Positions 24,501 to 39,992 of a stretch of 64,000 nt of DNA are shown here, piece by piece. The notes beneath the pieces were generated by a model. It was not told where the DNA came from. It did no database searches and saw only the letters and a list, made by a program, of their open reading frames with translations. Position numbers and translations under genes: made by a program. Within the stretch, counting starts at the first letter, position 1. Every line of letters begins with the position of its first letter. The DNA lies in the NCBI GenBank assembly GCA_034620365.1, contig JAQGEQ010000071.1:4278001-4342000 (forward strand), read 5' to 3'. Source of the stretch: Pegea sp. RAD2-039 (taxonomy: Eukaryota > Chordata > Thaliacea > Salpida > Salpidae).

Positions 24501-27038
24501 CATTTGCTTGCTTCAAGCTAATAGCTATTCAATTTTTCTTTTATGTCAATTTATTGCTTTTTTTAATTCATTATACTGTCTTTGAAACATTATTTTAATT
24601 TAATTAGATTTAATCTTGGCTCTATAATTAAATTGAAATCAAAATATTTTAGAGTTATTAGCTTTTTTCAATTCAAAGATTAGTTTTTAGTTTAAGTTTT
24701 TATCTCTTTCCGTTAACTTAAAAAGGTTTAATTAATGATAAAACTTTAATTAAAATTTTTAACCTAGTTTTCTAAATAGTTGTAAAAGTGTTTTTTCTCA
24801 AGTATAACATAGCTTCTTTATTTATCCAAATGAAATTAATCGATTAAATTGTCCATGATCAAATTATATACACTTGTCAAAAATATTTGCCAGTCTATCA
24901 AACAAAAAGACATCTCTTAAAGTATCTAATAATATTTGAAAATTATGGGAGTTTTGGAAGATGAACAAAATTTGAAATTTTTACAGAAAATAAAATTAAT
25001 TTTCAAATTAAGTAAATAAAGTAGAAATCAACAAATTTGGCAGAATTATCACAAATAATAATAAAATAAATAATTTAAAAAATAAAATTGAAGTCTTATC
25101 TAAGTAAAAAATAATAATTTTATCATTAGAAGAAACACTATTAAGAAAAATTATTGGCAAAAAGAAAAATAATAATTTGGGTTGGCTTCTCAATCTAAAA
25201 AACTTCTATAATATTGTTGAACTCTCAAAAAAGAGTTGTTTTCAGTTGTAGTGCTATTAACATGATTGATACCACTAAAAAGATACAAAACAGAAAGCTA
25301 CAGAATTTTAAATCAAATTATTTAAAATACTTTTTCGGAAATATTCAATTATACTTTTATTATAAATATATAATCAGCAATTATTATAAATAAATACTTA
25401 TTACATCCTATAAGTTTAAATTGTTTTCTAAAACAATTATTTAATTTAAAGCTCTACCATTATCATTATCTGTAAAATAAAACAAAATGAAGGCAAAAGT
25501 GAAAAACCCAGTTTGTAAAATTAAGAACAAGTTGACAGACATTTCAGGTATAAAACTAATTAATGTTTCATAAAGACAAGCTGTGTAGATAATACAAAAG
25601 AATTTAAGCCTAAAGTTTTCTAAAAATCAAGAACCAAAGATACTAAGCTCAGTATTTTAAGCTTATTTTTTTATTTTGAGAAGATTGAATTTTAACCTTC
25701 TAATATAAATTTCACAATTGAAAATATTATCTTTGCAATTAAACCTTTTTAATATCTCTCTTTTTCGTACATGAAACATAAGAAGTAAACTTCACTTCTG
25801 ATTGAACACCTGTTAATCACTTTGATAGGTTGATAAAAACATATTAATCAACTAAAGAAAGAATTTAGTTATATGTTTTTATTACATCCTTTAATAAAAT
25901 GAATAATCTTTTAACAAAATTAAGTCAATTTACTTCATACCTTCACGCTTTATCGATATTTGATTAATTTATCGAGGAACAAACCTTCTAGGTTAACTCA
26001 TTTACATTTTAACGAAGTTCTCGATGAAACATTATTCAATAATTTTGCAACAAGTATTATTAATTCAAAAAAGCATAATTGAAGATAATTTGCAAGAATT
26101 CCTGCAAAGCGTATAAGCTCTAAAACTCTCAAAATGATTTCTAGCGTTTAGTCTAAAGTAATCACGACTTTTAATAAATATTTTTATTCTTTGGATGATT
26201 TTTATTAATTATATTTTCCTATAAATTTAATCCATCAAGTCATAATGAAGTAAACCTAAAAAATGCTTTTTTTTTTAACAATTTTTTAGATAGATTTTCT
26301 TTGATGTAGTAATTAGGATTCAATGTGACATTTAACATGACACTTTTGTAAAAAAATAACTTCGCAACATCAAAAGGGTGTTTGAATTTGTGTTATGCAA
26401 GTTTTCACCCAGCTGACAATAACTGATTGTTGCTAAGTAGGCCACTTTGTTATTCCATTACTCATATTTCGAAGATCAAAGAATAAAACACTTTGCACAG
26501 CTGGTCTGTATTATTAGACTTTTTACTCAATAATAAAAGAGCCATTTGAATGATTGCCAAAGATTTGATTACGAGAATTGACAACAAGAACTTTAATGAT
26601 GTAAGTTTTCAATAATTTAGAAAATAGTTTCCTGCAGGAGGTGCTTCCATCAATTCTTAGAACAATCACAATAACAGCATTATTCAATCTTTCAACAAAA
26701 TTTTATTAGCGTAAAAACATTACAAATTTAGTGAGATAATTCTACTGCAGATAACCACAAAATCGCAAGCAATGGCCAGTTTTCTGGTATATAATTGGTA
26801 CTGTGGGTGGTTTATAAGAGAGTAAATGACTTTTACAGCTTTATATCAATATGCAAGTTAAAAAAGTTGTAGGAATAAATGAGATTTTACAATTAAAAAA
26901 TAAAACTAAAGATTTTATGAATGAAGCAAAATTAATTATTAATTATAAGAGTTTTCTCAAGCGAATATCTTTAAAACAGATATCCAAAAGACATAAAGAG
27001 AAGTATAAAAGTGTTGAAAGATAAATCGCAAAAGTAGT
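21537..27038. other. AT-rich gene desert
   Basis: About 5.5 kb of strongly AT-rich sequence with many homopolymers. I found no coding exon with family support, no RNA gene and no clear repeat array. Its 3' end holds the 3' UTR of the minus-strand glutamate dehydrogenase gene. A T-loop-like GGTTCGAACC near 23955-23965 lacks the rest of a tRNA. Confidence 0.6.
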
Positions 27039-30114
<3,076 letters not shown>

Positions 30115-33100
30115 TTTTATATCTGATTATAAAATAAATAAATCTGAAATCAATAATTTTAGTTAAAAGTTTTTTATCTATTAATTTTAATCAAAATAAA
30201 AAAAAAGGAATTAAAACTAATAGAATTTATTAAATCATTAAAAAACAATTTTAAAAGAAAAAGTTTTTAAAATATGTTATCATTTTGTTTTATCATTAAA
30301 TAAACAAGTTTGAATCAATTGAAAAAATGTAGAATGTAAAAACAGTATATAGAAATTACTTTTAACCTAATAATGACTAATTCATAAAAGTTTATCTTTT
30401 AAATGTATTGTTTATCATATATGAAGACTGTCAAAAATAAAGTCATAATTGATGGTAGTTAAAAACAATAAACAATTTCATAAAAAAATGCTGATAAAGT
30501 AAAATTTATCACAGACAGTAATAAACCTAAAATAAGATAAATATCAGGAACATTTATTTAAAAAATACAAACAATCATAAACCTAAACATATTAAAGATA
30601 AGCTTTGGTGGAGCTGGAGAAAAATAAAGATTAAAAGTTATTTAACACAAAATGAATAAATAATTGAAGAAAAAACACGAAATATTGCTGCTAAATAAAG
30701 AATCACTTAAAAATTAAAAAAAATAGTTTAAAGCATTCAATAAATCTTTAAATAACTAAAAGAAATAAATTAGGGAATAGAAAAAGTTTCATTGAGAAAT
30801 TATTAAACTTGAAAAGTACAGAGAGAACCTTATAAAGTAGAAAGAGGAAAGCCGGTGTAGTTATGAAACAACAAATCTGTCTTATTGTGAGTGGGTAATT
30901 AAGTTACGCCCCCGCTTCTTATTGGTGGAATAGTCGTACGACAAAGTCAATCTTTTAATACAATGATGCTTAGAACCGGTATATGCGGTTTTAAATCTTT
31001 TGCTTATTGTTTTTTATTAAATGATAAAAAATTTGAATGAATAGGTTGCTAGTAATGACGACGTTAACTTCATCATGTTTAGAATGAATAAAAATTTTTT
31101 TTTGAAAACTGACTCAAATAAATTACTTAAATTATTCATGCATTACAAAAAAAATAACTTGTAAGATTTGCAGTATTGAGCTGATTATTAAATTTAAAAA
31201 ATAACAATCGAGACTGCTTGATAAGAATTACAAATTAAAAAAAACATCATAGCGTAACAAATATCTGATATAAAAAATAACATAATTATTTTTTATCGAC
31301 TAACATTTTATTATGAATTAATCTATCGAATATATATATCAATTATTTTCTAATCAACTAACATACTCAAATTTGAACTTCTTTTAAAGCTTTAGTTTAA
31401 CATTAGAAGCTGTATACATAGTAAAGCTAATATTTTAAGTTCTAAATATCAGTAATTAAGCTTCTTTGTCAAATATCGCCAGACATAATCTAAACTTATC
31501 GTTGGTGCACGAGTGTTTATTATGAAAAAAGTTTACGCTAAAGTATTACAAACACTGTTTATATTTTTTAACATGTAAACTAATGACACTATTCTCTAAA
31601 TCGTAAATAGAACGTAAAAATGTTTTTTAATTAAAATTTATATGCCCAAATAATCTTTTTACAGCAAATATCTTAGTAAAAAGTATAATTACAGGTTGAT
31701 GCTTATAAAATTAGCCATTTATAAAGTTATTAACGAGTAAGTTTAGTAAAGATTTCTAATGAAGCATCAGAGATAAACATTTTTATTAATTGTATAACTC
31801 CCAAGCAATACTTGAATGTGGATGATAAAATGGCGTAAAGTAGAAAGCAGCTCAAAATCCTATAAGGTCGAGACATTTGTTGTTAACTAAGTTGATATTA
31901 GTAGCTTTCATCTTCTTAAAAACATCAACTAATGACTAACTCACGGTCTGTGGTATTATGGAGACATTCTTATAAGAGTTGAAATTTACTGAGTGAGCAA
32001 AAGATTTCTGTAACCGAGCTCGATCTTACCAAGTTGGAGTAGTAATCAACTATTTTATAAATCAATGATAATATTACTTTGTATGCCTGGTATGAATGAA
32101 TATGTGAGATCAAGTCTACTAGAAGACTTGGCTGGGCTTCAATCTAATTAAAGTAAATCTAATATATGCCAAAATTTGATATCTTGAATAAGGATAAAAA
32201 TAAAGTATTTTAGAAATTAAGATGCTATTAAAGGTGTTCTACAAAAATTTCAAAAAAATTATTTTGGTGATAAATGGTTTCAACGGTACAACATTAATGG
32301 ACGTAGGTAAGAAAACATAAAGATATGTGTAATAGAAGACAGAAGATTATCTTGCCGCATGTGCAGAACTTAAACTGATGATAATATGCCTAGACTGATT
32401 GCGAATCTTTACCGTCGAGAGAGCCAGCTTTGGTAGAGTACTTCGAGTTAGCTCATGTTGATATTGTACGCAGTCTTGAATGTGATAAAGCTCAGTCAAA
32501 AAGTTGTTATTGGGGGTCAGTATGAATCTAAACCTTTCTCTCCGAGCTTGTCTTTAAAAGTAAGAAAGAAAAGTATCTTTTAAGGATTATTCTCTTCAGG
32601 TATTTACCTGATGCGACAAATAACTCGTAGTTGAAATATATTGCAGATAAAATTCTTGAGAGGTTGGTTGGATACACATAAAGTACCTTTAAAAAACTAC
32701 TTCATGAAAAATCACTAGAGTTTTGGGTTTTAAAGAAATGTTAAGTTGTAGAAACTATTAGGGATTATATATTCTATAAAAGTTAGTGAATAAAAGAAAA
32801 GATTGAAAATAGATAGAGAGATGTAAAATATGAAATGTGTTGAGATATAGCATTAGCCTGAATAATGAATGAATAAAGATTTAAAATTAATAACCAACTT
32901 GATGATACTTATCATCATCATTTTGAATTCAACAAGGACTTCTATCTGTTCTTTAGAGTATAAAAACGTCTAAAAGTTCTGCAAACTATGTATGACGTCA
33001 TGAAGAATAGTGCAAATGCATTTTGATATTACCTAATATTGCATCAGTTTGGAAAGATTGCAATCTAAGCTTACGCTGGCTATTTTTATAAAAAATGCTT

Positions 33101-33966
33101 TTTACAACCAGCTAGCTTAGTATTGCAAGCTTTTTTATTTTTAAGAATATTTTTCGAAATAGGCTGATATTTTGTGAGCGTATTTGAAAGTACCGATTTA
33201 AGTACTAACTAGGTTATGTTTTTTACCATCATCATACTTTGCTATTATTACAAGTACTAGGAGAAACATTCGTTTGTAAAACAGATTTTGCAGAAACAAA
33301 GGTTTTTTAGTTTGGCTAATGAGTCTACAAGCTGTTGTAAGATGAATATAATTTAATCTTATTATCTTTGATTGTAAAATAGCAGATTTATATTGTCACT
33401 TTTCTTTTTTATAGTAGTAGAAGAAAACTTTCTAAGGCTAGCTGTGTTGATTAGCATTTTGACTTGTAAAAACTAATGAAACAAAATAATCCAAGAAAAA
33501 AGTGTTTTTGTGAAAAATTTTAGTTTTTTTAGTCAAAGATACTTAACAGATGCATAACTATTTTCAGCGAATTATCTTTTTTTAACATATATTTTTGAAA
33601 AAAAAATAAGAATTCTAATAAAAATTTTTACCAGTACTTGCCAAAAGCCAATTTCGTATATTGCTATCGTAAATACAAATCAAAATCAGTTCTCCCTAAA
33701 ACAGAACTAATTTTGATGATTTGGAGTTTATATCGCATGTAGTTGAAGTCAGTGTTTGTTGGAATTAATTAAAGTTTTAACTAATTACTACGAAAATTCT
33801 AAACTTTATGAAAATTATTTTATATTTACTTTGATTTATTTGTTTCTCAGAAACTAAGGAAATTAATGATTGAAAACTGAGCTATTGTTTATAGTTTATT
33901 TCAATAAATTTCACTCTTATAAACTTTTAATTTTTTTCTTCATATTTTTCAGCTAAGTTTAATAAG
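30115..33966. other. Intergenic region between divergent GLUD and LTA4H
   Basis: Divergent promoters should lie here. Beyond the GC/CCAAT island noted separately, 31850-32660 is less AT-rich than its surroundings but has stops in all frames and no motif I recognise. It may be an old transposon or pseudogene. One TGACGTCA lies at 32993-33000. An acceptor-like TTTTTCAG ends about 15 nt before the LTA4H ATG, so its 5' UTR is probably spliced. Confidence 0.5.
30860..30960 (-). promoter_or_regulatory. Candidate GLUD promoter: GC box plus CCAAT
   Basis: A GC-richer island in AT-rich DNA about 0.8 kb upstream of the GLUD start. Plus-strand ACGCCCCCGC followed by TTATTGGTGG reads on the minus strand as a CCACCAAT (CCAAT box) upstream of a GCGGGGGCGT GC box, with a TATAA-like word further downstream near 30831. 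It would need a 5' UTR intron ending at the acceptor just before the ATG. Inference only. Confidence 0.35.
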
Positions 33967-36900
33967 ATGCAAGATCCAACCTCTTTTTCAAGTCATCTCA
34001 ACTTTAAAACCCAGCATGTGAATATTAGTTGGGCTATCAACTTTGAAGAAAAGACTCTTAGTGGATTTGCTGAACTATCTTTTAAAACTTTGAATGAAAA
34101 TATCAATTCTTTAGTAAGATTTAAAAATTGAAAAACTCAAATTCTTTTAATTTATTAAAATATTTCCACATAGGTCTTAGACACAAGAGACTTAAAAATT
34201 ATCGCAATTCTATTGGATAAAGAATCTGTTGGATTTTCATTGGGTGATAAACATGAAGCTTTTGGTTCAGCTCTCACCATTAACCTACCAAAACCACCCA
34301 AAATGTAAATTCCACAAAAAATTTTTGGTTTAGATTTTCTAGAAAACTATAATTTTATGAAATTTATAAATTTGAAATCTTTTTAGTGATGATGTCTTTT
34401 CAATCCATATTATATATGAAACCTCTAGTTCAGCTAGTGCGCTTCAATGGCTAACACCTCAACAAACAGCTACAAAAAAGCATCCATACATGTTTAGTCA
34501 ATGCCAGGTGAGCAAATATAATCAAGTTTCTATCATGAAACCATAAATAAATTTTCTCATGATTTTTTGAAAGGCGATACATGCAAGATCAATACTTCCT
34601 TGTCAGGACACACCTTCGGATAAGTTCACCTACAGTGCTTCTGTTGGTTGCCAGACTGGTTTGTAATTCAGATGATGATTGTTTTTTGATCCAGGTGACT
34701 TCACATAGCCAATTAACTGTATTGATGAGTGCTGTAGCTGGAGACATATCAATAATCGAAAGTCGAAAAGTTTCCAATTTTCAACAGAAGGTAAAAAAGA
34801 AGTTTTTTCTACTTTAGTTCATTTAGAAAATATTCTAGGTTCCAATACCTTCTTACTTGCTTGCTATTGTGTGTGGTTACTTGGAGGGTAGTGAAATTGG
34901 ACCACGTACCAAAGTCTACTGTGAAGTGGGCCACGTTAAGGCGGCTGCTGATGAGTTTATTGAAGTAGGAACAATGACGTCATCACTACGGTATCAATCA
35001 CGTGTTTGTTGCAGACTGAACAGATGATTGCTGCTGGTGAGAAACTGGTGGGTCCTTATGTGTGGAATCGTTACGATATTTTAGTACTCCCTCCTAGCTT
35101 TCCTTATGGTGGAATGGAAAACCCCTGCCTAACCTTCGTTACTCCAACTCTTCTAGTAAGCGTTGGTGATGTACTTGTTTGGTTAGTTTAATTAACTTTT
35201 GGTTTTCAGGCTGGAGATAAATCATTGGCGAATGTAAGTTGGTTTCCAGAAGATTAAATTGAAATTAGAAAATGGTTTTTGACTTGACCAGTAGTTCACA
35301 ACCTGTTCTGAGTTCACATGTTGAAGTTGAAACTTGAAAAATATCAAATAATTTTGTAGGCAGTTTTTAATCAAGCTAGATGCTGATGTAGAACCCCCTG
35401 AAGTTAGGTCCTTGGTGGGGATAGTCTATTATTTAAAAAAATCATTTAACGTTCTTTACTTTGGGCTTTTTTTTTGGGGGGGGGGGGCATAGATTTGAGG
35501 TTGAGAACTACTGGACTAGATCTAACTTGTAAATTAACTTCAAATATTTGAAGGTCGTGGCCCACGAGATTGCCCATAGCTGGACCGGTAACCTGGTCAC
35601 TAATAGAACCTGGGAAGACTTTTGGTCAGTCTGAATGCCTTCATCATCTTCTTTATGTAATTGTATTTGATTTAGGTTGAATGAAGGTCACACAGTGTTC
35701 TTGGAGCGTAAAATTCTGGGATTGTTTTACGGAGAATCTACTAGACAGTTTTACGCTCAAGGTAACTTCTTCAATTACTCGTAACCAACTTAAATATGTT
35801 TGATTGACAGGAGGCTTAAAAGCTCTTCAAGACTCAGTAAGTTTCTTCATCTCATCTTCATCTCGTTTACATCTTTTGATTTAAAGATTGATGTTCTGGG
35901 CAAAGACAACCCGCTCACCAACCTTGTTCCCAAGCTAGACAACGTCGATCCTGATGATGCTTTTTCCTCTGTGCCCTATGAGAAGGGACACACTTTATTA
36001 TTTTATCTAGAAGAACTTCTTGGAGGACCAGGTTTGTTGCAATCAATTTAAATGATATTTTTGAGACACGAAATCTTTTAATCTCTAAAATGTGATAATT
36101 TTTAACAACTCTATCAACATTTTTAGTAACTATTAAACCTAAGGTGTTTGTTTGTTCAAATTATTTGACGGATTGTAAATATTTATCATTCAAAGTTTAG
36201 TTGTAAAATGTTCATCTCTTTGATATCTCTATATTAGTTTGAAATAATTAATTGATGATTTTGTAGAGTGATTATAAACAAATTAAAGTTAAAGTTAATT
36301 ATGAACATTAAATCCAACGTTTTCTGAATACAATTTGTTCTAATTGTATTTCCAACAGCAAAACCAATGAATAAAAAAACTGTCCTAAGATTAATATTAC
36401 TTTTTTTCAAGCTGTCTTTGAACCATTCCTGTTGAGCTACATCCAGAACTTCAGTTATCAATCGGTCACTACATCTGATTGGAAAAATTATTTATACAGT
36501 TACTTCAGTGGGCAGGTTTGTTTTATCCTTGTTCAAATATATCAAAATATTTCTATTTAATTACTTACTGCACACGGCACACTAGACATCAAGGTCAGAC
36601 TTTCAACTAAACTTTCCATAAATCAAAACAATATCTTTAAATATCTGATCATCAAAATGCTGATTCAATCCTTGACCCGATAATCTTTTAGGGTTTCTAG
36701 TTACTAATGATGAAGATCTCTATTTTGGTTCAAATTTTGTTTTGCTGATAAAATCAGTTAGTAATCATGGATGTCTTCCTAGTAACATCAGATCAGAGGT
36801 TTAAAAAGACTCTTGAAAGAGCCGGCTGCCAATTTTTTGATGACTCCTTTTTAAGTATAATTCCTCAAAGACCAACTAACTTCTAGTACTTCTTCTAAAG

Positions 36901-37749
36901 CACGAAATCTGGAAATTTCCTTGAAACTTAACTGATTTAAAAAAATAAATTTAAAAAATCCTCTGATAAAAACCAATTTCACTACCTGACTACTAACAAG
37001 TAGCTTTCAATATCTGATGAAAAGCAACTTGCGGTCGATGAAGCCCAGTAAGAGATTTCTTTCTGAGTTTGATGGATCATTTTGATTGGTCGATTTTTGA
37101 GTTTACTTTTGCAAGTAGAAGGATCTGTTGGATTCAGTGGACTGGGAATCTTGGTTTAATAAACCTGGAATGCCTCCAGTGATACCCAACTACGATAAGA
37201 CCCTGCTACAAAAGTCTTTGGATTTATGTGAAAGATGGAGTAATGTAAGTTGACATCTCCTCATCTTCATTCAATCATCATCAGCTCTTCACTTAGGAAA
37301 CAGATTTAAGTGTCTTCAGCTCCACTGATATCGATGAAATGTCTTCAAAGCAGAAGATTGAGTTCTTAGGTGAACTTCTTCTCAAGAAGCCACTGACAAC
37401 CGCTAAATACGAGGCGATGGACAAATACTACAACTTCTCGAAGAGTGGTAATAGTGAGATCAAGTTCCGGTGGATTCAACTTGGTATCCGAGCCCACAGC
37501 AAACAAGCAATCGCTCCTGCCCTTGACATGGTCACTGAACAAGGTCGAATGAAGTTTACTAGACCCTTGTATAGGTGAGTCCTTACAACTGATGAAGATT
37601 CTAGTTTTTATCTGATCTCTTTTTTTAGGAGTCTAGGAGATTGGTCTGAAAGTCGGGAAGCCGCTATCAAAGTTTTCCGTAGCAACTACTCGTCTATGCA
37701 TTCTACTACAGCGAGTTTGGTTGCTAAAGACCTGAACTTGCAACTTTAA
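33967..37749 (+). CDS. LTA4H: Leukotriene A4 hydrolase / M1 aminopeptidase
   Basis: Cytosolic zinc metallopeptidase of the M1 family; vertebrate LTA4H is bifunctional (epoxide hydrolase and aminopeptidase). Sixteen exons give 603 residues (human 611): 33967-34113, 34174-34304, 34387-34507, 34574-34642, 34695-34790, 34839-34964, 35015-35155, 35210-35233, 35554-35624, 35676-35761, 35811-35836, 35887-36031, 36412-36515, 37119-37244, 37297-37574, 37629-37749. All phases close. Key blocks: [25 protein letters not shown], exopeptidase GGMENPC, zinc-binding HEIAH then 18 residues to the third ligand in [22 protein letters not shown] (with the proton-donor Tyr region), and C-terminal FRW...[12 protein letters not shown]. 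Donor 34643 (GTTGGT) is chosen because it restores family length. Two exons are tiny (24 and 26 nt). Epoxide hydrolase activity in invertebrate homologues varies and cannot be read from sequence. Confidence 0.96.
35289..35513. mobile_element. hAT-like MITE in LTA4H intron 8
   Basis: A 225-bp element flanked by near-perfect terminal inverted repeats: CAGTAGTTCACAACCTG at the left and the reverse complement of CAGTAGTTCTCAACCTC at the right (15 of 17 match). These resemble hAT/Charlie termini (CAGTGGTTCTCAACC type). The adjoining 8-mers GACTTGAC and GACTAGAT agree at 6 of 8 positions, as expected for an aged 8-bp hAT target duplication. No coding capacity. It contains a T9-G12 homopolymer junction at 35467-35487. 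Confidence 0.8.
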
Positions 37750-37768
37750 TTTCTTTCCAATTTATTTC

Positions 37769-37774
37769 AATAAA
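37769..37774 (+). terminator. AATAAA poly(A) signal, LTA4H
   Basis: Canonical hexamer 20 nt after the TAA stop at 37747-37749, so the 3' UTR is probably only a few tens of nucleotides. Confidence 0.6.
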
Positions 37775-38412
37775 TTGAAGTTGTTGCGCTGATTCCATAA
37801 TTTAATTCCCAGATAAATGAGTTTCAAAGAATTTAAATAACTTCTTCATATCTTCTGAACTTAAAAATATTTTTGAGGTGATGCCACTATTAGGAGTCAG
37901 TTAAACACCTTCAGAAACCAAGCCTAATGCTTATGATTAAAGTTTATTTAAGATTAGTTTATTGGTTTTAAAAGTTGTTACAGGTCAAGGTACCATCAAA
38001 TATTTTCAACTTATACAAAATCTATAGATAAAGTTTGAACTAAAACCGCTGTTACTACAAACATAAGTTATTATCGGCTTCTAGACCAGCGTGTTGCTTG
38101 TTAAATTATTATGTGGTACAGCATATGTTCTGTCTATATCATTAAATCTGGTTGAAAGTTTCAGTGAGAAGGTTTTTTAAAGTTAAATGTAGATTATCTA
38201 AAAAATCGTCAGCAAACTGCTGCAAAAAATCAACTTTTGGATTGAGAATTGATGTTATTAATCATAAAAGTTAGCTGAAATTACTTATAACGTAAATCAG
38301 AAACTTGCAAGCAATGTAAGGTTAAATTATTCGTCTAACCCCAATCTACATACATTTCTATAGATCTCTCCAAGCCTTTAATCTAAAATTACTTAAAAAA
38401 GAACTAGTAATA
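37775..38412. other. Spacer between LTA4H and LINE copy 2
   Basis: About 640 bp of AT-rich sequence; nothing recognised. Confidence 0.6.
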
Positions 38413-39293
38413 TTCCTTGAACCAATATTCCATCGATGAATTTATTATTCAACGAGTATCTTCGGTCCTAGACTTTGGCATTACTCTATCACCTAACTTT
38501 AAATGGCACAATTATGTTTCCAAAATCTTTGCAAAATCAATCAACCTTGTCTACCTTATTATAAAAACTTTTAATTCTAAGGATCCATGCTTTTTTATCA
38601 ATCTTTTCAAATTGTACGTACGTCCAATTCTTGAATACAATGTCAGTGCATGGATGCCATATCAAGTTAGTGATATCAAAAAAATCGAATCTGTTCAGGC
38701 CACATTTACAAGATTAGTATGTAGGAAACTTGATATTAAATACGATAGTTATAAACATCTTCTTAGCTTCTCAAATTGATATACTTTGGAAATTCGACGA
38801 ATTAAATACAACTTATTTCTTATTTTTTAAATTATCCACAATTTAATTGACCTAAATTTGATCATTTCTTTTCTATTAGTTCTTCCCTCAAGTTATATCA
38901 ATTCCGACAACACACATTACAACTTAATAAGCCCATATCACCTGGTACATTAATCAGATTGAATTTTTTATCATACCACACAATTAATACTTAGAACCAG
39001 TTGCCATCAGACATTGTCATGTCAGAATCGCTCGCGTTGTTCAACACCGAATTGAATCGCTATAATATTGCCAGCACTGTCATTTCTAAACTGTGATTTT
39101 TTCCCTTTTTATATAATTATAATTCTATGTAATTATTCACTGTTATATGCTTTGAAGACTACCGAAATGCTATGTGTAACATCTTTTTCTTTCTATAACT
39201 TTAACTAAATAGATGTTATTTGTGAGAATGTGTGTCAGCGAGAGGTACTCTATTCAGACACCCTCTTCATTTATTGAAATAAATAAATAAACA
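38413..39293 (+). mobile_element. Non-LTR retrotransposon (LINE), 5'-truncated copy 2
   Basis: Close relative of the copy at 20398-21536, starting later in the reverse transcriptase (NQYSIDEFIIQ...). Shared peptide blocks include VSSVLD.GITLSP, LYVRPILEYNVSAWMPYQVSDIKK and a better-preserved FTRLVCRKLDIKYDSYKH. The coding part ends at a stop near 38777, followed by the same 3' non-coding sequence and AATAAATA tail. Copies 1 and 2 look alike enough over most of their length to be recent relatives. Confidence 0.88.
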
Positions 39294-39296
39294 AAA

Positions 39297-39850
39297 AATG
39301 AATACAATGAAGCCAGAAAAGAACCTTCAAAAGTGAGATTTTTTTAGCTTTGGCAGAGAATAGGACTGATGCAGCTACATCCATCATTGCGTAGGAGCTG
39401 CCAAGATGACACTGAGCACAGTGAAGAACTGCCTACGAGGCTCAAACTCCGGTTTTAACTTTGGAGTCTTGCGCCTCCTAGAAGTGTTGTCATAAAATAA
39501 ACCAACAGGGCCCTTCTACCCAGCTCTTGCGGGTCAGCCCTAAAAAATGTCGAGAAGAATAAGAAGACAAGAGGTGATGTGGACCGACGTCCAGCGAAAA
39601 CCATCACTAACTAACTAATATCCTTTTCTTGAGTAGTAGTGCCTAACTAAATAGTCAACGTTTCCACAAACAGAAAGATGTTTAGAGTTAATGAAAGAAG
39701 AAGACAAGAGGTGTGGTATTGACCAAAGCACTTGGATGCCAGGGCAAGAGCTAACAAGAAGGTCAACATCTGGTAATTTACAAACAGAAAGAGTGACCTA
39801 GGGTTAATGATGGAATCTTTACAATATTCCTCTTTCAGGTTGTTCTAACA
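39297..39850. repeat. GC-richer repeat patch, probable transposon debris
   Basis: Immediately after LINE copy 2 the sequence becomes GC-richer, without an ORF. One block (about 39350-39620) ends in a CTAACTAACTAA tandem, resembling the short 3' repeats of some LINEs/SINEs. The word GAAGACAAGAGGTG occurs at about 39568 and 39702, and two diverged units beginning ACAAACAGAAAGA follow one another at about 39667 and 39779 (spacing ~112 bp). Family unknown. Confidence 0.4.
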
Positions 39851-39992
39851 CTTTTGGATGTTAGGGATTTATTTATTTTAAAAAAGCATCAGAAGTTGAT
39901 AAAACAGCATCTTAATAAAATTATTTTATTTTTTACATGTAATTAATATAAATTTTCCACATAAAACATTTAAACATGTAAATATTGAACAT

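Noticed and set aside
26550..26602. Short exon-like segment MIAKDLITRIDNKNFND followed by GTAAGT
   Set aside because: No downstream exon continues it in frame and there is no family similarity.
35467..35487. T9-G12 homopolymer as a functional quadruplex or assembly error
   Set aside because: It sits inside a MITE; a single G run does not form an intramolecular quadruplex, and there is no other sign of misassembly.
36701..36764. C/D-box snoRNA-like pattern in an LTA4H intron (ATGATGA, CTGA, flanking TTACTAA/TTAGTAA)
   Set aside because: The CTGA lies about 10 nt from the terminal stem instead of adjacent, and no rRNA-complementary guide is evident; probably chance.
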